A DNA stretch of 64,000 nucleotides from Siphonodentalium dalli (lineage: Eukaryota; Mollusca; Scaphopoda; Gadilida; Siphonodentaliidae): positions 53,049,899-53,113,898 of the forward strand of contig CP136067.1 in NCBI GenBank assembly GCA_032622095.1. The letters run 5' to 3'. Both the position numbers and the translations under genes were made by a program. The number at the start of each line of letters is the position of its first letter. The stretch's first letter is position 1. Of the stretch, positions 1 to 15,200 are shown piece after piece. The notes beneath the pieces were generated by a model. That model had not been told where the DNA came from. It worked only from the letters and a program-made list of their open reading frames with translations, and did no database searches.

Positions 1-137
1 CTAAATCTCCCTATTTCTGAGGACAAATCTCCCTATTTCCCATTTTGAAAGTAAACAGGTCTGCACATGACCATTATTGTCTTACAGACTGCTTGCAAAT
101 TTTAAGGTGCACATGTTCAGAAACTTTAGCAAGAAAT

Positions 138-462
138 CTACCTAGAAGTAATAGGATGTACCTAGAAGTAATAGTTTGTACCTAGAAGTAATAGGATGTA
201 CATAGAAGCAATAGAATGTACCTAGAAGTAATAGGATGAACTAGAAGTAATAGGATGTACATATAAAAGCAATAGAATGTACCTAGAAGTAATAGGATGT
301 ACCTAGAAGTAATAGGATGTACCTAGAAGTAATAGGATGTACTTAGAAGTAATATGATGTACCTAGAAGTAATAGGATGTACCTAGAAGTAATATGATGT
401 ACATAGAAGCAATAGAATGTACCTAGAAGCAATAGAATGTACCTAGAAGAAGTAATATGATG
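138..462. repeat. 20-bp minisatellite
   Basis: About 17 head-to-tail copies of a roughly 20-bp unit with core CCTAGAAGTAATAGGATGTA. Some units differ by one or two bases, or carry small insertions (near 262 and 448). It lies in the API5 intron downstream of exon 7. No coding potential is seen. Confidence 0.95.
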
Positions 463-659
463 CAAATGAAGAGAAAATCTCATTTCATACATGGAATCCC
501 ATTAAAAGAACTCTTCAGACAGTTTTTAAACTTAAACAATTGAATACTTTCCACGATTTTTAGGACATCACATAGCCTGTGTGGACAATATAAATCATGC
601 AACATGAATGCTGGTACATGAATATGTGAGCACAGAAATAAGAAAAACATGAGCCTAAC

Positions 660-1190
660 AAACTTATGAGGATACTGCCAGCTGACCTCTTTAAAAATAT
701 CAAGATAAACAAAGAAGAATAACTCTAGAACAAGAATGCGAACATAACCAATGAAAACTTCTCTGAAGCCATATCGATGGTAAACACCCATACCAAATTT
801 CATTGCAATCCGCCAATCCTTGGTTGAGATATCTAGAAAAACCATTCTTTCCGGAAAAACAAGAAGGATCTCTAGAAAGAAAAATTGCAAACAGCATCAT
901 TGGTCCCTCATTTGAAAGCAATCCTGATGGTAAACCTCCATACCAAATTTCATTGAGATCTGATAAACCATGACTGATTTGCTGTGTGGACAAACAGAAA
1001 TAAATTATTTTCAGATAAATAAAGAAGGATAACTCTAGAACGGGAAATGAAAAAAACATCATTGGGCACTATTTAGAAAGGCCTCCTGACAGGGAACATC
1101 CATACCAAATTTAGATTTGTGCTCTGATGTACAGACAGACGGTTGCATGTAATCCAGTTTACCCCATAATCTTTGAGTGGGGGCATCATG
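660..1190. repeat. diverged tandem/dispersed repeat
   Basis: Diverged copies of a unit containing 'ATAACTCTAGAAC', 'CATCATTGG' and 'CCATACCAAATTT' recur at about 715, 880 and 1030. The stretch ends in a CAGACAGACGG-type tract. This is a mobile or satellite-derived intronic sequence. The minus-strand ORFs across it are not gene-like. Confidence 0.6.
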
Positions 1191-1389
1191 CCATACAAAG
1201 ATGATTTAACAGCCCCCTGCATCATTTTAGCAGCCCTTAACATTGTCACAGCTCTCTATTAAGATGTTGTACTGTTAATCAGTTCTGACCAGCTGCTAAT
1301 GCCCTTCGTAATCATGTAATGCCCTTCAAAATTATGTTATACTTTATCACATGTTTTATTATTATCATGCATTGACCAGAAAAACTTAC

Positions 1390-1584
1390 GACTAGCGTGG
1401 AGTAGACATATTCTATTCTGTCCTCCTTCTTTTCGTATTCACCACAGAATTCTGAGATTTCTGCGAACACTTTGAGAACTTCAAGCTGTGTGTTAGAGCT
1501 CTCACCATCTGTTGTAATTTCTGATAACACCGGTAATACGTGATCACACATATAGCAAACAAATGTTGCTGAATGTACACCTTT
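1390..1584 (-). CDS. API5: API5 exon 7
   Basis: 65 codons, phase 0 at both ends. The acceptor has a strong pyrimidine tract (CTCCCTTTTTTCAG) and the donor is GTC|GTAAGT. It encodes KGVHSATFVCYMCD through EYVYSTLV, the central API5 helices. It begins with the lysine equivalent to human Lys251. Confidence 0.94.
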
Positions 1585-3228
1585 CTGAAAAAAGGGAGAA
1601 AACACAGGACATTATGGCAATAGTTCAGTCAATCTGACTCACAAAATTAGAGATGTAACTTTCCCAATGGGATTAAGGATACCCCCGTGTTTTTAAAACA
1701 CTAAGTAAACATTTAGTTAAAATAATAAAATAACAGATTCCCATAGCAGGTGCACAACCCTAAGCCCTTATCCTAATCCTAAACCTATTGACTGAAAAAT
1801 GTAGGAATAAAAGCTCGGAAAAAATTAAACATGTTGCGAAAAATTTCTAAGTAGAAAAAGGGGGATAACTCCACCAAAAAAAGTCTGACAGACGTCATAA
1901 TCCATAATCGCAGGTGCAAAGGTTCCCTTGGTGGCCGATGTCTGTGCCAAGTTTCATGGAAAATTATCAAAAAACGACTGAGAAAAACTCCGGACAAATT
2001 TGTGTACATGGACGACGAATGGACAATGGACGAACGGACGGACGAGCTGATTCCAGTATACCCCCCACAACTTTGTTATGAGGGGGGGGGGGGTATAAAA
2101 AGTCCCGCAAAATGAAATTTATCCCCTTATTTTGATATAGAGAGCATTTGACAATTTAGTAATTTGTGTAATTTCAGTATAATGGTTCATCTGAATTTTT
2201 ATTGGGTTTAACATTTGATCAAATTTCTTGAACTGTGTACCTGATACTCACATAATTGATTATACAGAATTTTAAAACTCATCAAACCACATTTTTAGAG
2301 ATGTGTTGGGCTTGACTTCCAAATATATGTGATGGTCAAATAGAATTTGTAGTTAAATTTTGTGCATAGAGCTTTATCGTTAAACAATGTTTGTATTTCC
2401 TTGTTCATAGTCACAATACGGCATACAGTTTTCGTTTCAACATTAACCCTTTCATAACAGGAGCTGCGCTGGTGCAGCATTAAAGATCCTGTGTCAGTGC
2501 ATTCTCTTATATATGCAAGTCTCCCATAGGGAGCCTTACATATATAAGAGAATGCACTGGCTTACAAGGTATAGTCTAACTTAACAGCCTAATATCTTGG
2601 TTTCACCAGGTTTCATTGAAAAGAAACCCAAATGTGAGTTGTGACATATAAACAAGACCTACAGTAATGCCCTAATTAATCGACTGCTTAACCACAGCAG
2701 AATTATGGGTAACTTTTCAGTATTTAGTCGGAAATATGGCTTGTTGCCATTCAACGGAAATCTCTCCCAGAGAGCTTTCCGATGAATGACAACAAGCCAT
2801 ATTTCCGACTAAATCCTGAAAAGTTACCCATAATTATGCTGTGGTTAAGCAGTCGATTAATTAGATTTGGGCATTACTGTATAATTGTACTATACAAGGT
2901 CAATCTGTTATTGGAGAATCAATGCTGTAATTATTACCGTCCCTCTAACTTATTGATCTTATATGAAATAAATGTGTTGACAATTCTACATCAAACAAGA
3001 TAGTGTCTTTCGCATAGAACACCTCGTTTCAAACATTTTATTTAACACACTATATTTTAAACAAGTTCACGACGGGAGCTGTGCAGTTTCCGCATTAAAG
3101 GCCCTATGCCAGTGGTTTGCACTGGTTTACAAGGTCAAGATAAATATTGTTAGGCCATTGGAACAGAGTTTTCGCAAATTTCAGGAAGCTCAAGTCATGT
3201 AATCTATACTATATATTTTGAGACTTCG

Positions 3229-3268
<40 letters not shown>

Positions 3269-6200
3269 ATAGAATCCAAAACGCGTGTACATATTGAGCT
3301 CAAACTTCCTATGTAAGTGTCAAATCCCACCGACACGACCGTGGTCGCGGTTTAGAGAAGCTCAGAGCACCCGTTCTCCAATCTCAAATCACCGCAAAGG
3401 CACGGCGTGGGTTAATCAAGTGATTATTTAATGAGCGTTTGTTTTTGACGCATCTCTATAAAGAGCGTCTGTTTCCCATTCAACGTTATTGGCATCTGCA
3501 GAGTTATACGGGAATGCAAACGTTATCGCTCGAAATTTATTCCCTGCGAGCACGGATGGCGCGCTTTGTTTTTACAGTATATACCTTTGGTATATACCGA
3601 AATCATCCCAGATAATCACGAATATAGCATCAGATTTCTCCCCAGATATACCGTTATAAAGCTACTAGAATCTGCCAATCTACTATTAATATGTGTGTAT
3701 ATATGTGGGTACTTCATAGAATCGAAAACGCGTGTAGGAACGGGCATCCCCACGGCAATGTCGGCAAATATATATGAGTGTGTCCTTTATAGACTCGAAC
3801 CGATTGAGCTCAAACTTGCTAAATATTTACTGGGAAATTCCAGGCAATGCCGATTGAGCTCAAACTTGCTACCTACGGGAAGTGTCATATATATGTGTGT
3901 GTCCTTTATAGACTCGAACCGATTGAGCTCAAACTTGCTAAATACGGGAAGTGTCATGGACGGGTTCATTGAAAAACAAAACAAAATCGGGTCAAATTGA
4001 AAAACAAAATTAAAAAGGCACAATTAACTCCTTGAAAAACCAAAAAAAATCGGGTAAAATTTAAAAACAAAAAATTCAATTAAAAAATTAAACGAGAGGC
4101 CGATCACGATCGGCAGATGTTTAACCCATACCCGGGCGATAGCGATTAGCTATAACTGATAATTTATCAAAGATATGAACACAGGTATCCATATATCAGC
4201 ACCATCTTGAATTCAATAGCTCAAATAATTTGTCTTAAGAAGGGGTTAAAGTATTTGTGGTTGCGAAGGGGGGGGGGGGGGGGGGGGGGTGTTCTAAATC
4301 TAATAACTCTATCCTTATTCATCCAAGGACCTATCTATGTGAGATCCAAGGGTTTAGTTATTTCTGAGGATATGTTTATAAGTTGAAGTTAGCTCATTGG
4401 AAACAAAACTACCAGCTATTCAAATCTCATTCACTTCTAAAGAGAAATTATAATTAGTTGACAAGCCAGACTGCATAGAACAACATGTGGGATTCCATCT
4501 CATATTTAATTTGAACTTTAATGACCCCCCCCCCCATTCTTCCCTGTTGTTATTTGTTTATCAATCATGTCAAAAATGCATGTAGTTTATACAGTATAAT
4601 TCAAAAATGTTATCTATATAATGTTATACAGCCATGTTATACAGCCATTATATGGTGCAGATGCTGGCCCCAATGATCCCTAAATCGAAAAGATTACCAT
4701 AGTTAATATAACGGAATGTAACACTGAATCAAATGGTTTCAAGACATAACAATATTTTACAAGTAGCTTGCAGACTAAAACACATAACCTTCACTGTTAA
4801 TCTTTTAAGCACTCTGTGGTCCCCAAAATTCAGTCAACCATGACAATATGAACAGATGGGAAAATAAGGTTCCTGGCAATATTATCTGCCATATTGATTT
4901 TCAAAATAATGCATCACCTATAATCTGTAAGCATATTCAATTGGTGTCTTATTGAACGATCATTAACTAATGAACCTGATTCAAAAAGAGGGTTCATTTA
5001 ATATGTTTCTGCATAATACAAACAATAATGAAGATTTATCTGCTTGTAACCTATTGCATATAACAATTATATTGGCTATTAGCCATTATTTTAATGTAAT
5101 ATCAAAAGAATGTGTCTGAAGGGTTAATATATTTTTCAAAAATCAATTAATCAATTCCACAATCCATAGAAGTTAATAGTGTGAAGATAACCCAAGATAA
5201 GACATATGAGGAAGAGCCCATGTGCATTAAAGCATAAATCTGTTGGAAACTTGGAAAGGGTTAATTATTTTCTAAGCATATCAATGGAATATGCAGACAA
5301 TTGTGTAGGTCATGAGTCAATTATCAGGCAGCCTGTAATGAAATTTCAAAATTAGATAAACAAGAGCCTGGTGTCATTTATCAAATTTGACAATTAACCA
5401 GCCATCAGTATAATATTGTTTGTTTATCTTGGTATCCATCTAACCACTTGGCCATAGCTAAATAGCAATTAATCATTTCATGAGCTGTTTACAATCTACA
5501 TGGGCATACACCAGGGACTGTTATCATTATATTTTCAATAGAGTTGTCCACCATTCGACCATATACCAGTGTATTTCATGAAACTACATTATAAGTCACT
5601 TGAATTATAAAGGGCCATAACTCTGTTAAAATATATCGGATCAAACCCAAATTTGAACTTGATCTGTATTTTGGGGTGAGGACCACATGTACCAAATTTG
5701 GTGCAGATCTGATGAATTTTTTTTTGAGTCATAGCAGCTTGCGTGAGTTCTAAGTAAACATTAAGAGTGAAAAGGGTTAATTAAATGATACCAAAAACCA
5801 TACAGATGAAGACCGTGCTAAGAAAAACCTAGGTAAGAAATATGAGGCAGATCAGAAGATATATGTTCAACTTATTACATTGGATAGCATGTGTGTGAAG
5901 GGTTAATTATTTTCTAAACTGATCAACTAATCGATACCAAAAACTATACAGGTGAGGGGTGTGTCATCATAAACCTACATATCAAATATGAAAACAATCA
6001 GACAAAAAATACTTTGGTTATAGCATCGGATAGCTCATGACTATGTGCGGATGCAAAGTGTTAATAATTTCTAAACCGATCAACCGATCGATACCAAAAA
6101 CTATACAGGTGAGGAGTGTGTCATCATAAACATGCACATAAAATTTGAACAAGATCCGATAAAAAATATTTGAGTAAATGAATCGGATAGCAAGTGTCTA

Positions 6201-9200
6201 CGGACAGACGGACAGACAGACAGACGGACAGACGGACAGACGGACGGACGAACGACGGATGGTTGATCCGGACGTCGGCATTATGTGTACCATACATGGT
6301 ATGGGTACACATAAAAAGCACAATTAACTCATTGAAAAACAAAAAATTAAATTAAAATTGTCATGTTTCTGACTATTGCCGAAATTTGCTGCAAATGCAG
6401 CACAAGTGTCTCGGAACCTGTTGCAATTGCTTTTTCGAGCAAAGCCATGGGACGAATGCCGCCAGTGGCGGGCTAACCTGCTAGTACACTATATTTTAAG
6501 ACAGGTTATAAATGGACTGGTACACTGAAGACATCTTAAAGCTAGGGATGATCCTTCGAAGACGGCAGGCTGCTATTTGACATACAAGCCAAATATTGTC
6601 ATTACGATATTCAAAATATTTGAGTTATTGCATCAGATAGCAAGTGTCTATGAAATGTGTGGGAAGGGTTAATTCTTCAACCAATCGATACCAAAAAATA
6701 TACAGGTGAGGGATGTGTCATCGTGAACCTGCACTTAAAATATGAACACGATCCAACAAAAAATACTTGAGTTATCACATCGGATAGAACATGACTATTG
6801 ATGGAAGGAAAGTGCTAATAATTTCTAAACCGGTCAACGGATCGATACCAAAAACAAAACTGATGAGGGGTGTATCATAAATATGCATATAAAAATATGA
6901 ACACAGTCCGATAAAAAATACATGAGTTATCGCGTCGGATAGCATCTGTCTACTGACAGATGAATGATGGGTGGTTTGTCCGGACGTTGGCATTATATGT
7001 ACCATACATGTTATGAGTATATACATAGAAACTAAATGGGAGAACCCACTCAATAATGAAAAGGTTCACAATCTTCAATATCTAGTGAACAAGAGTTTTA
7101 ATCCTATAAAATTACTCACTGAAAATATAGGGAGCACCTGTCTGATGCAAGACATCAATCTATCAACACAATCAGCATCTGACGCCTGAAATAAAATTTT
7201 AATTCAAGCTGAATATTTATCGCTAAAACAGCTGGTAACTTCAGTTTTTTGAATCACCAGCATCATCTGCTGAAGATTGCCAAAATTTTGTATAGACCAC
7301 GTCATGGACAGTGTTAGTAAAATACATCACCGCGCAGCCAGGAGTTGCATAATCAAGTTCAATCGCAAAGTTGTTAAATATAGATACAATTAACAGGAAG
7401 CTGTTCGGGCGCTGTTCCAAGTAACACTATGAAAAGTACCCAAGATTTGACCACCAGAAAAAGGATATTCCACTTCATAGCATAGTAATGAATTAGAATG
7501 GAAATAAACTTATACCGTTGAGTTGGATTTTCCTATTCCAGATTACCAACTCAACATAGTACGTTTATTTCCTGAAGATATCATACTCAAACCTCGATCA
7601 TAATCATGATTGATTGTCAGAGTTGAGAAAAAAAGTTTTCTATTAAACTTCAGAAGAAAACAAATTTGCAGGAAGGTATGCCGTTTTTTTGCATCTGGCA
7701 TTTTCGGGGACCCACCACCCCCCAAACCTGCATTTTTTTTTTTTTTACCCCCAATTTTTTTTACACCCACCCCCCAAATTTCACTAAATTTAGTCTAAAA
7801 ACGCATAAAACTCTACTTATATCACTCATATGACTGGGAATTATCTCATTTAGTTTAAATAACAGTTTAACCTGTTTCAGAATCTGTTTTAATTGAAAAA
7901 AAATAGTTTGATAAATTGCTGATCATCTGTAAAACTAGGTCATTGTGCAGGATACACACAATTCCATAATTTCTGACTATTTCCTTAGTGTGTCAACCAG
8001 CCCATTATTTCATACCATTTATATTGAGCAACTTACTTCTATTATACTAAACTAGTTGAAACAGGCTCCCTTTGGGAGCCTATATTCAGCATCGGAGATA
8101 CTTTGTGGGACTTCGTTCACATTTTGATCTTAGACAGAGCCTTTATTTAGCGGTAGCCCCTTTGTGCGCTTCAAGCACATTTTGATCATTGAAACATTTT
8201 GATTTATATATATTGTTTTAATTTATTTTTTTTAGATTGAATTCCTTGCTCAATTTAACAAAACCAATTTTTTTTTTTTTTTTTTAATTCAAAATTTTGA
8301 AAAACTAACACCATTATAACTTCTGCCAGGGTACACTGAGTCACCATACCAAATTTAGTTGAACTCGGTCCATGGGTCTGAGAGAAAAATCCTACTTAGC
8401 ATTCACAGCACTATACCAGACTTGGATTCTTTAGGTCTTGTGAGAGAAAATCTGAGTTGATAGACATGTAAATAATTCAATGATTATCTTGATGCACCGA
8501 TGACAGATATTTTCTACCCATTGATAATCACAATGTTTGAGAAAGTTGCTCGCTCTTTTTCCATGCACACGCTCATCTAGGCATTAGTTACATCAGGACA
8601 AGTTTATTTAAATATGCAAACTTAGGTCATTGTACAGGATATTTACAATTCCATAATTTCTAACCACTTCCCGATTAGTCTGTCAACCAGCCATTATCTA
8701 GCATTATTCCTTAAAACTTTTGTTAGTCTACTGGAGCAACGTCTGTTATAATAAATGACAAACAGTCACTATGCCAGACTTGGATATTTTAGTTGTTGTG
8801 AGAGTAACAGATCATATGAGTTGATAGACATGCAAATAATTCACTGGCTTAATGCACTGATGAACAGTGTGATGATGACAGTTATATTCTAGCCATTGAT
8901 AGTCACATTAATGTTTGAGGAAGTTGCTCGCTCTTTTTCCATGCACACAATGACCTAGGCTTTAGTTAATTTAAGACAAGTTTATTTATTTCAGTTTTAC
9001 ATCTCTCGAAGTTTTGTTCCGAAGGGTGTCCGGAAGGAATGTTTTCACCCCACCGTCCCATATGCAACATGACATAGCTTAATATCATCTCCACTAAGGC
9101 CCATATGAGGACCCAGTAACATAAATATGACGCTTTGCTGTTATAAATTCTTATAATATGTTTTAAACTGTTACAAATGTCAAATAAAGGCACAAAAGCG

Positions 9201-12200
9201 CTTTAGTAAAAAAAATTGCATGAGGTTGTAAAAAACACGTTTTTTGCCCCTCGGGGCCACCCACCCACCCCGGGATAGCTTCCTGCAAATTTTGTATTAC
9301 CGCCCCCCCCCTGTTTGGACTAGAATTTAAATGGAAGTAAAGTAGAGAGAGTAAAGCATTTTTGAAATAAGAATCACATCAGAGATCAGTTATCGTGCTA
9401 TCGAGATCAAAACTAAAGAAAATGTACTAATTAAGAGCCGCAACTCCACCTAAAGTAAGGCAGACCTGGCCGGTTTTAAAATTGATCCAAGACATTATTG
9501 AGTAAGTCTCATATACCGAATATCAACATAATCAGTTCATATTTGTTCAATTTATCGCGCTATCACTAATATGTAGATGGCCACTCGCGAACCACCTCAG
9601 CATCTGAAAGTCGCTAAAACACGCAATTGGTCAAGAGCTGCTAACTTTAGTTTTCAATTCACCAGCATCGTCTGCTGAAGCGAGCACTAATTTTGAATAG
9701 CGTATGCAATTGAATAGGAGTGTCAAATATGTCACCGTGTTTGCCAGCATTTGCATAATCGAGTTCAATCGCAAAGAACTCGACCAATGAAATAACTCTA
9801 CCAAAATAACATACCTCGAATGGTTGATCGAGTTCAGCCTGTTCCACGACAATCTCAACAAGATTCTTCTTGCCATCAGCAGACTTCATGCTGCTGAGAC
9901 TCTTCAACATGTTTATGATTGCAATGAACTCATCCTTTGTGACATCTTGTAGAACCTGTAAACCATTAGAGTGTATGCTGTTAGGGTTCAAACAAACACA
10001 AGTTTATACAGCCACGGCCCTGCAAATTGGGCTTTGCATATCGAATAAGGGGTGCTATTTGTTCTACCATCTTTGCCTAGCATATTATCATATTACTCGC
10101 TAATCAGCAGTTACTTCATTCCCAGTAATTACTTTGTGGAGACATTTAGCTAATAAGTTTAAAAAACTGTGTTCTCAGAAAGTCTAAATATTCCATATAA
10201 ATAAGTTAGATTCATTAGGTTTTACATGTAAAAAATCAAATGTTCTCTGAAAAGGGATGCAATAAATTTGCCAAACCTTTTTGGACTGCACGAGTATATA
10301 TTCCTCAGTTTCTGCATCAAGTGGTTTCGATAAATTTCGAACTTTTGTCGACAAAAATTTAATTGCTTTTTCTCTAACTTCATCTTCTTCATTCAAGATA
10401 GCTGTGAATATGCCTTCAAGGGTACCTGAAAATATAATTCATAATTAAAATCATTCAGAGATGTACGCCATTAACCATACCTAAATGTATTCTTATGGCA
10501 GTTAGAAGTGAGGATGTTTTCAAATTAGGAATTCTCCTTGTGAAGCATTATGTAAACAGTGATGCGTTTGTTAAAGTAGCACTCTCATTTTTAATTTTGA
10601 TTTGTTTATTCATATATTTTAATCGTATCCCCTGCAAAGATGGCTTTCCGCTGAGGTTTATTAATGTGGCTTAATTCGAAAGATGTCTTAATTTGACCTG
10701 TGATGACTGAACAAAACCTGTAGGATGTATCCATTCATCCCATGTTAATATTTAAAACTCTTTCATGATGGCCGCTGCCCTGATGCAGGCCTCAGCTCAC
10801 AATGCGACTCGGGCGAGATTGTCGCCTTACTGTCGCTGACTTCGCCCTATCGTCGCTCTAAGGCGAAATCGAAGTCGCCTTCAATTTTTAATAGTGGGAA
10901 TTTTTTATTTTTTTTTTCCTTAATTTTGTTTCTAGTTTTTTTTCCGGACATGTCTGGACATGTCCGTATATAGATGAATTGTGGCGGCCATCCCAAAAAG
11001 AAACAGACGATGCAGAGCCAAAGACCCAAGTGTTTAAAATAAAAATAATAAAATATGACCTATTGTTTTGTGTTGTTATTCCGTCGCCTTTGTTCCCTTT
11101 GCGGTAATGAATGTTAATCACGAATGTTTTGACACGCTGAAAACACGATGAGATGTTCCCAGCTGTGTTGTTACTGACCATCGTGAGTGTCACAAATAAA
11201 TGTTTTAATTAACTTAAAAGACCGCCGTCCCGCTTTTCAGATATAAAACAATTACGACATTATCAGAGTATGTACCAGGCGCTTCGGAAGTTCGTTTCGG
11301 TAACGCGTCGGACTTTTTGAAGAGACCGCGTCAGACTTTTTGAAGAGACCGACTTCCGTAAATAAAATAATGTCAAGTTTATTGCTTTAATCGGATTATA
11401 CCAGTGATGTTGGCATTAATTAAGGGAGGCCATTAATTAATAAAAGCTTTTGCAACTCCTTTGTTAGTTAGTCCTTATTGTTTATTTTAGCGGACACCCA
11501 CATTACAGCCGTGACCAAATTAAACTTAAAAAGTTACATGCATCATGATTAAGAGTCATACTGTACAAACGTATCTTCCAAGCTGCAGTCTAGGAAATAA
11601 TACTACTTTCATTTAGTTAAAAAAGTAACTATTACTGTAACTTGATAATTGTCTTGCTTAAATGATAGCTACACAAAACATTTCCAAAAATTTTAAATGT
11701 ATAATAACAATTAATTAAACTAATTTCAGATAAAGTCAATTTTTTTTAGTTTTATTTGTTATTTTATCTTTTTAAATTTTTTATTGTCAGATGTTATAAA
11801 ATAAAGCGATATTTGAAAATTGTCAATTTTTGGTAGTCTCCCCACCCTGAAGTTTCCCTAAATTTCCTGAAGTCTCCCTAAATTTCCTGGAGGGAGACTT
11901 CAAGTCTCCCTGTTCTGGACCCCTTGGCTGAGGCCTGCCCTGATGCAGCATTAAAGATCATGTGCCAACGCATTTTTGTTATATATGCGAGTCTCCCATA
12001 GTGAGCCTCTCATATATAAGAGAATGCACTGGCTTACAAGGTCAAGGTAAATATTGTTAAGCCAATGTATTCTCTTATATATGTGAGGCTCGCATATATA
12101 AGAGAATGCATTGGCATAAGCTTTTCGCAAAATATCAGAAGCTCTAGTCGCGGAAGGGTTAACATGTTGAGTGCCGGAAATCAATTAGTAATCTCGCCAG

Positions 12201-15200
12201 TTTGCCAAATCGTGGCAAGTTAGATACCCGTAGTAGACCATAACTTGGCTTCAATGAAGCAAGAATTGGATGACGTCGCGACTTTAGATGACAGAAACGG
12301 CGATTGATAATACTACGAGATAACTTGTAGCCGGCAATGGCGGAAGGAATTTGGGTATTCCCACCAGCAGTGCCAACTACGAGTTATCTCGTAGACACAA
12401 TTGGACGCGTTTGAGCAACAAATATGAAGTAGAATGTAACCCAAACAAGTTATTTTGGTGGTCAGCATATTTATGGAGGTGTGTGTGTCCTTGTGGTGGT
12501 TATATAGCTTGTTGTATAGTTATATTATGGCTGATGCATGCTGGAGCAAATTACTTATATGAGCATGCATGGCTACAGACGGTGAATCAGACGTGGAATC
12601 GGGTGAACTTGTTTCCTGAGAGGATGAGTTTATTTAATCCATGACTACGAGCATGCATATTTACGAGCATGCATCTTCTGTTGTTTCGGGCATTGTAAGT
12701 TATCTCCCATATAGCTTGATTTAGGCCTATGCTAGGGTTCCAAAGTACAGCCAGAAATAATAGTGTAGGAAGATTTGTCAGCACAAAATTAAAGCAACGA
12801 TGCAACAGTAGCCAAATAGATCCCTGTACATTCAATTTCAGGAGTGTGCTACATGTAACGATTCCATATAATCCATCCGTCTGGAAATAAGTTACCCTTA
12901 CCCCAAACCTCTATGCTACACAAAACCATTTATCCGTACATACATGTGGAACAGTTCGATGAACTGCATGACGTCTAGAGTACGGTAATTGTTATGCTTT
13001 CCATTGTCCAACACGTTCGGAAGAGGGTACAATGTAGCTTTGGGGAATAATTGTTCCGCTTTACTTGAATTATAAATAAATGCACAGTGTATTCCAAAAA
13101 CAACTGCTGTGTTCCCTAATAATGAGATAATGGTAGCATCAACATGCGTAACGTCATGGATTATCCGCTTGTCTTGTATTGGAATACGTCCATCGCACAT
13201 GCGTGCGAGGGAACATATTTGGCAGGCCTGTGTGACGTGTGGGTGGTTGTGCGAAGTTTCAATGTGTTGAAACACAACGATGTAACCATCATTCCTCGAA
13301 ACTGCCTTCGCATGTTTGTACATTGTGAATATCCACCCCCCCCCCCCCCCTGACTGTGTTTGCAAGCGTGCATGCACATTATCAGTCTATTGAATACCAA
13401 AAACCCAGTACAATTGCCCACACACGACTGCCTGTGGTCACTCAGTGAGACAGTGTCAGCTGTATTCACTCACAACTGGATCATTTTGAGTAGAATATAT
13501 GTGCTCACCTCTGTTGAACAATACAAGGAGAGCCACACTATTTATTTGATAAAATCACTGTTCTGATGTCCCGATGTGGATTTTCGTGGTGCATCGACCT
13601 ATTCCACTGCTTCCGTTTGTCAGTTACACGACATGGAAACCACTACGAGATAACTCGTAGTGGAAACCTGCGAAGGTTACGTACTACGAGATAACTCGTA
13701 GTGGCACTCAACGTGTTAAAAGATCATTCACATCTCATCTAATATGACAGATGCAAGGATGGGCGTATTTTAACACTCTAATAACTCAACTTGAGCAGGT
13801 TCCTGAAGGATTTAGTCATGCAAAGAGCAAAACCAAGATGTCAGCGGCAGGTATTTAATTGGATCAAATAAAATAGCTCCCATCTGGAGGTGATCCTAAA
13901 CATGCCTGTATTAACACTTTCATAAACATTTCTCAAATAATTGTAGGCTGCAGGGTGTACCATTGGTATAAAAACGTGAAATCCAAGATGGCCACTGGCG
14001 AACATGTTATTTGACAAAATTCTATAATTCCCATCTAGAGGCCACCCCGAAGATCCATATAAAGTTTGGTAACAATCAGATGAGAGTGTGTGCTGAAGGA
14101 TTTAGTCATTCAAAGAACAAAAATCCATTTTCAGAGTAAGTCCAATTACTCAATAAGGGCTGTATCTTTGGAAAATATCGATGGACAAAAACCCACTGTT
14201 TGTGAATACTCTCTCCCTCATTTTGGTTCATCAACATACCGAAGATAATTAAAACCCAATTGAAGATGACAAAGATATAAAGATTCCAAGAACGGATTAT
14301 TCGACGGACGGATAGAGCCCATTCCTATATCAACTGCCAAACTTTGTTCGCGGGAGATAACAAGCCCCTGTGCCTAGAGATGAGGTGTGCATTGAAAGAC
14401 TTACCTTTAGGACTTGTTGTAAGCAGAGATACCAGAGAGGTATGGACCAGGCTCAATTCTGTGTTATCATTACATTGGAGTAACTGTATCATTGCTTCGG
14501 CAATCTTCGGAACATGCACAGGTAAATCTTTAACCATACTTGGCAAATCTTTAATAGCCTGCTTCCTGATCTGTGAAAACAATTGATATGACCTGATTCA
14601 ATAGTTTATTCCACGCTCATTGGTGTGAGACACATGTTTTCAATGGAATCCAACCATTGAATACATATTCTTGTATACTCCAAGTGGAATACAAGCCGGA
14701 ACTACTTTGGTTTAAACAGTATTTATTCCATGAATACAACAAAAATTACAATACAACAGAATATAACATCATGGACAGGATTCGACATCAAGGGTGTGTG
14801 CTTATGTGAGTCGTTTCCGGGAATCAGTTTTATCCACCCCACCCAGCGAGAGAGCGAATGTCTGAGTTATATAATATTTTGTCGTATGATATACTATCCT
14901 TAATCAAGATTTTACTGTCGTTCCATGTAGCCGATTATTACTCTCGCGAGGTGCCAGGAGGTGGGGTGGGTATATGTACGTCAGGTAATGGCATTGTGTA
15001 ATTGTGTATAGGCATGAAGAACAAATTAATGTTTATAGATAATGATGGTGTATCTCTTCCCTATGTTTCTGTATATATACAGATATGTACATGTAGAATA
15101 AACTACGTGTCGCAAAAGCGTCCAACATATTTCTTTTCACTGGCACTTCTTTCCACTTCATTTCATTAACGTGTTATTATATATGGTATATATATTAAAT

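Noticed and set aside
3320-3440. GC-richer segment considered as an RNA gene
   Set aside because: No cloverleaf, box motifs or recognisable rRNA/snRNA signature could be found.
12916-13469. Overlapping ORFs of 100-150 codons on the minus strand
   Set aside because: They lie inside the piggyBac-like non-autonomous element, show no transposase motifs and run through a poly-C tract.
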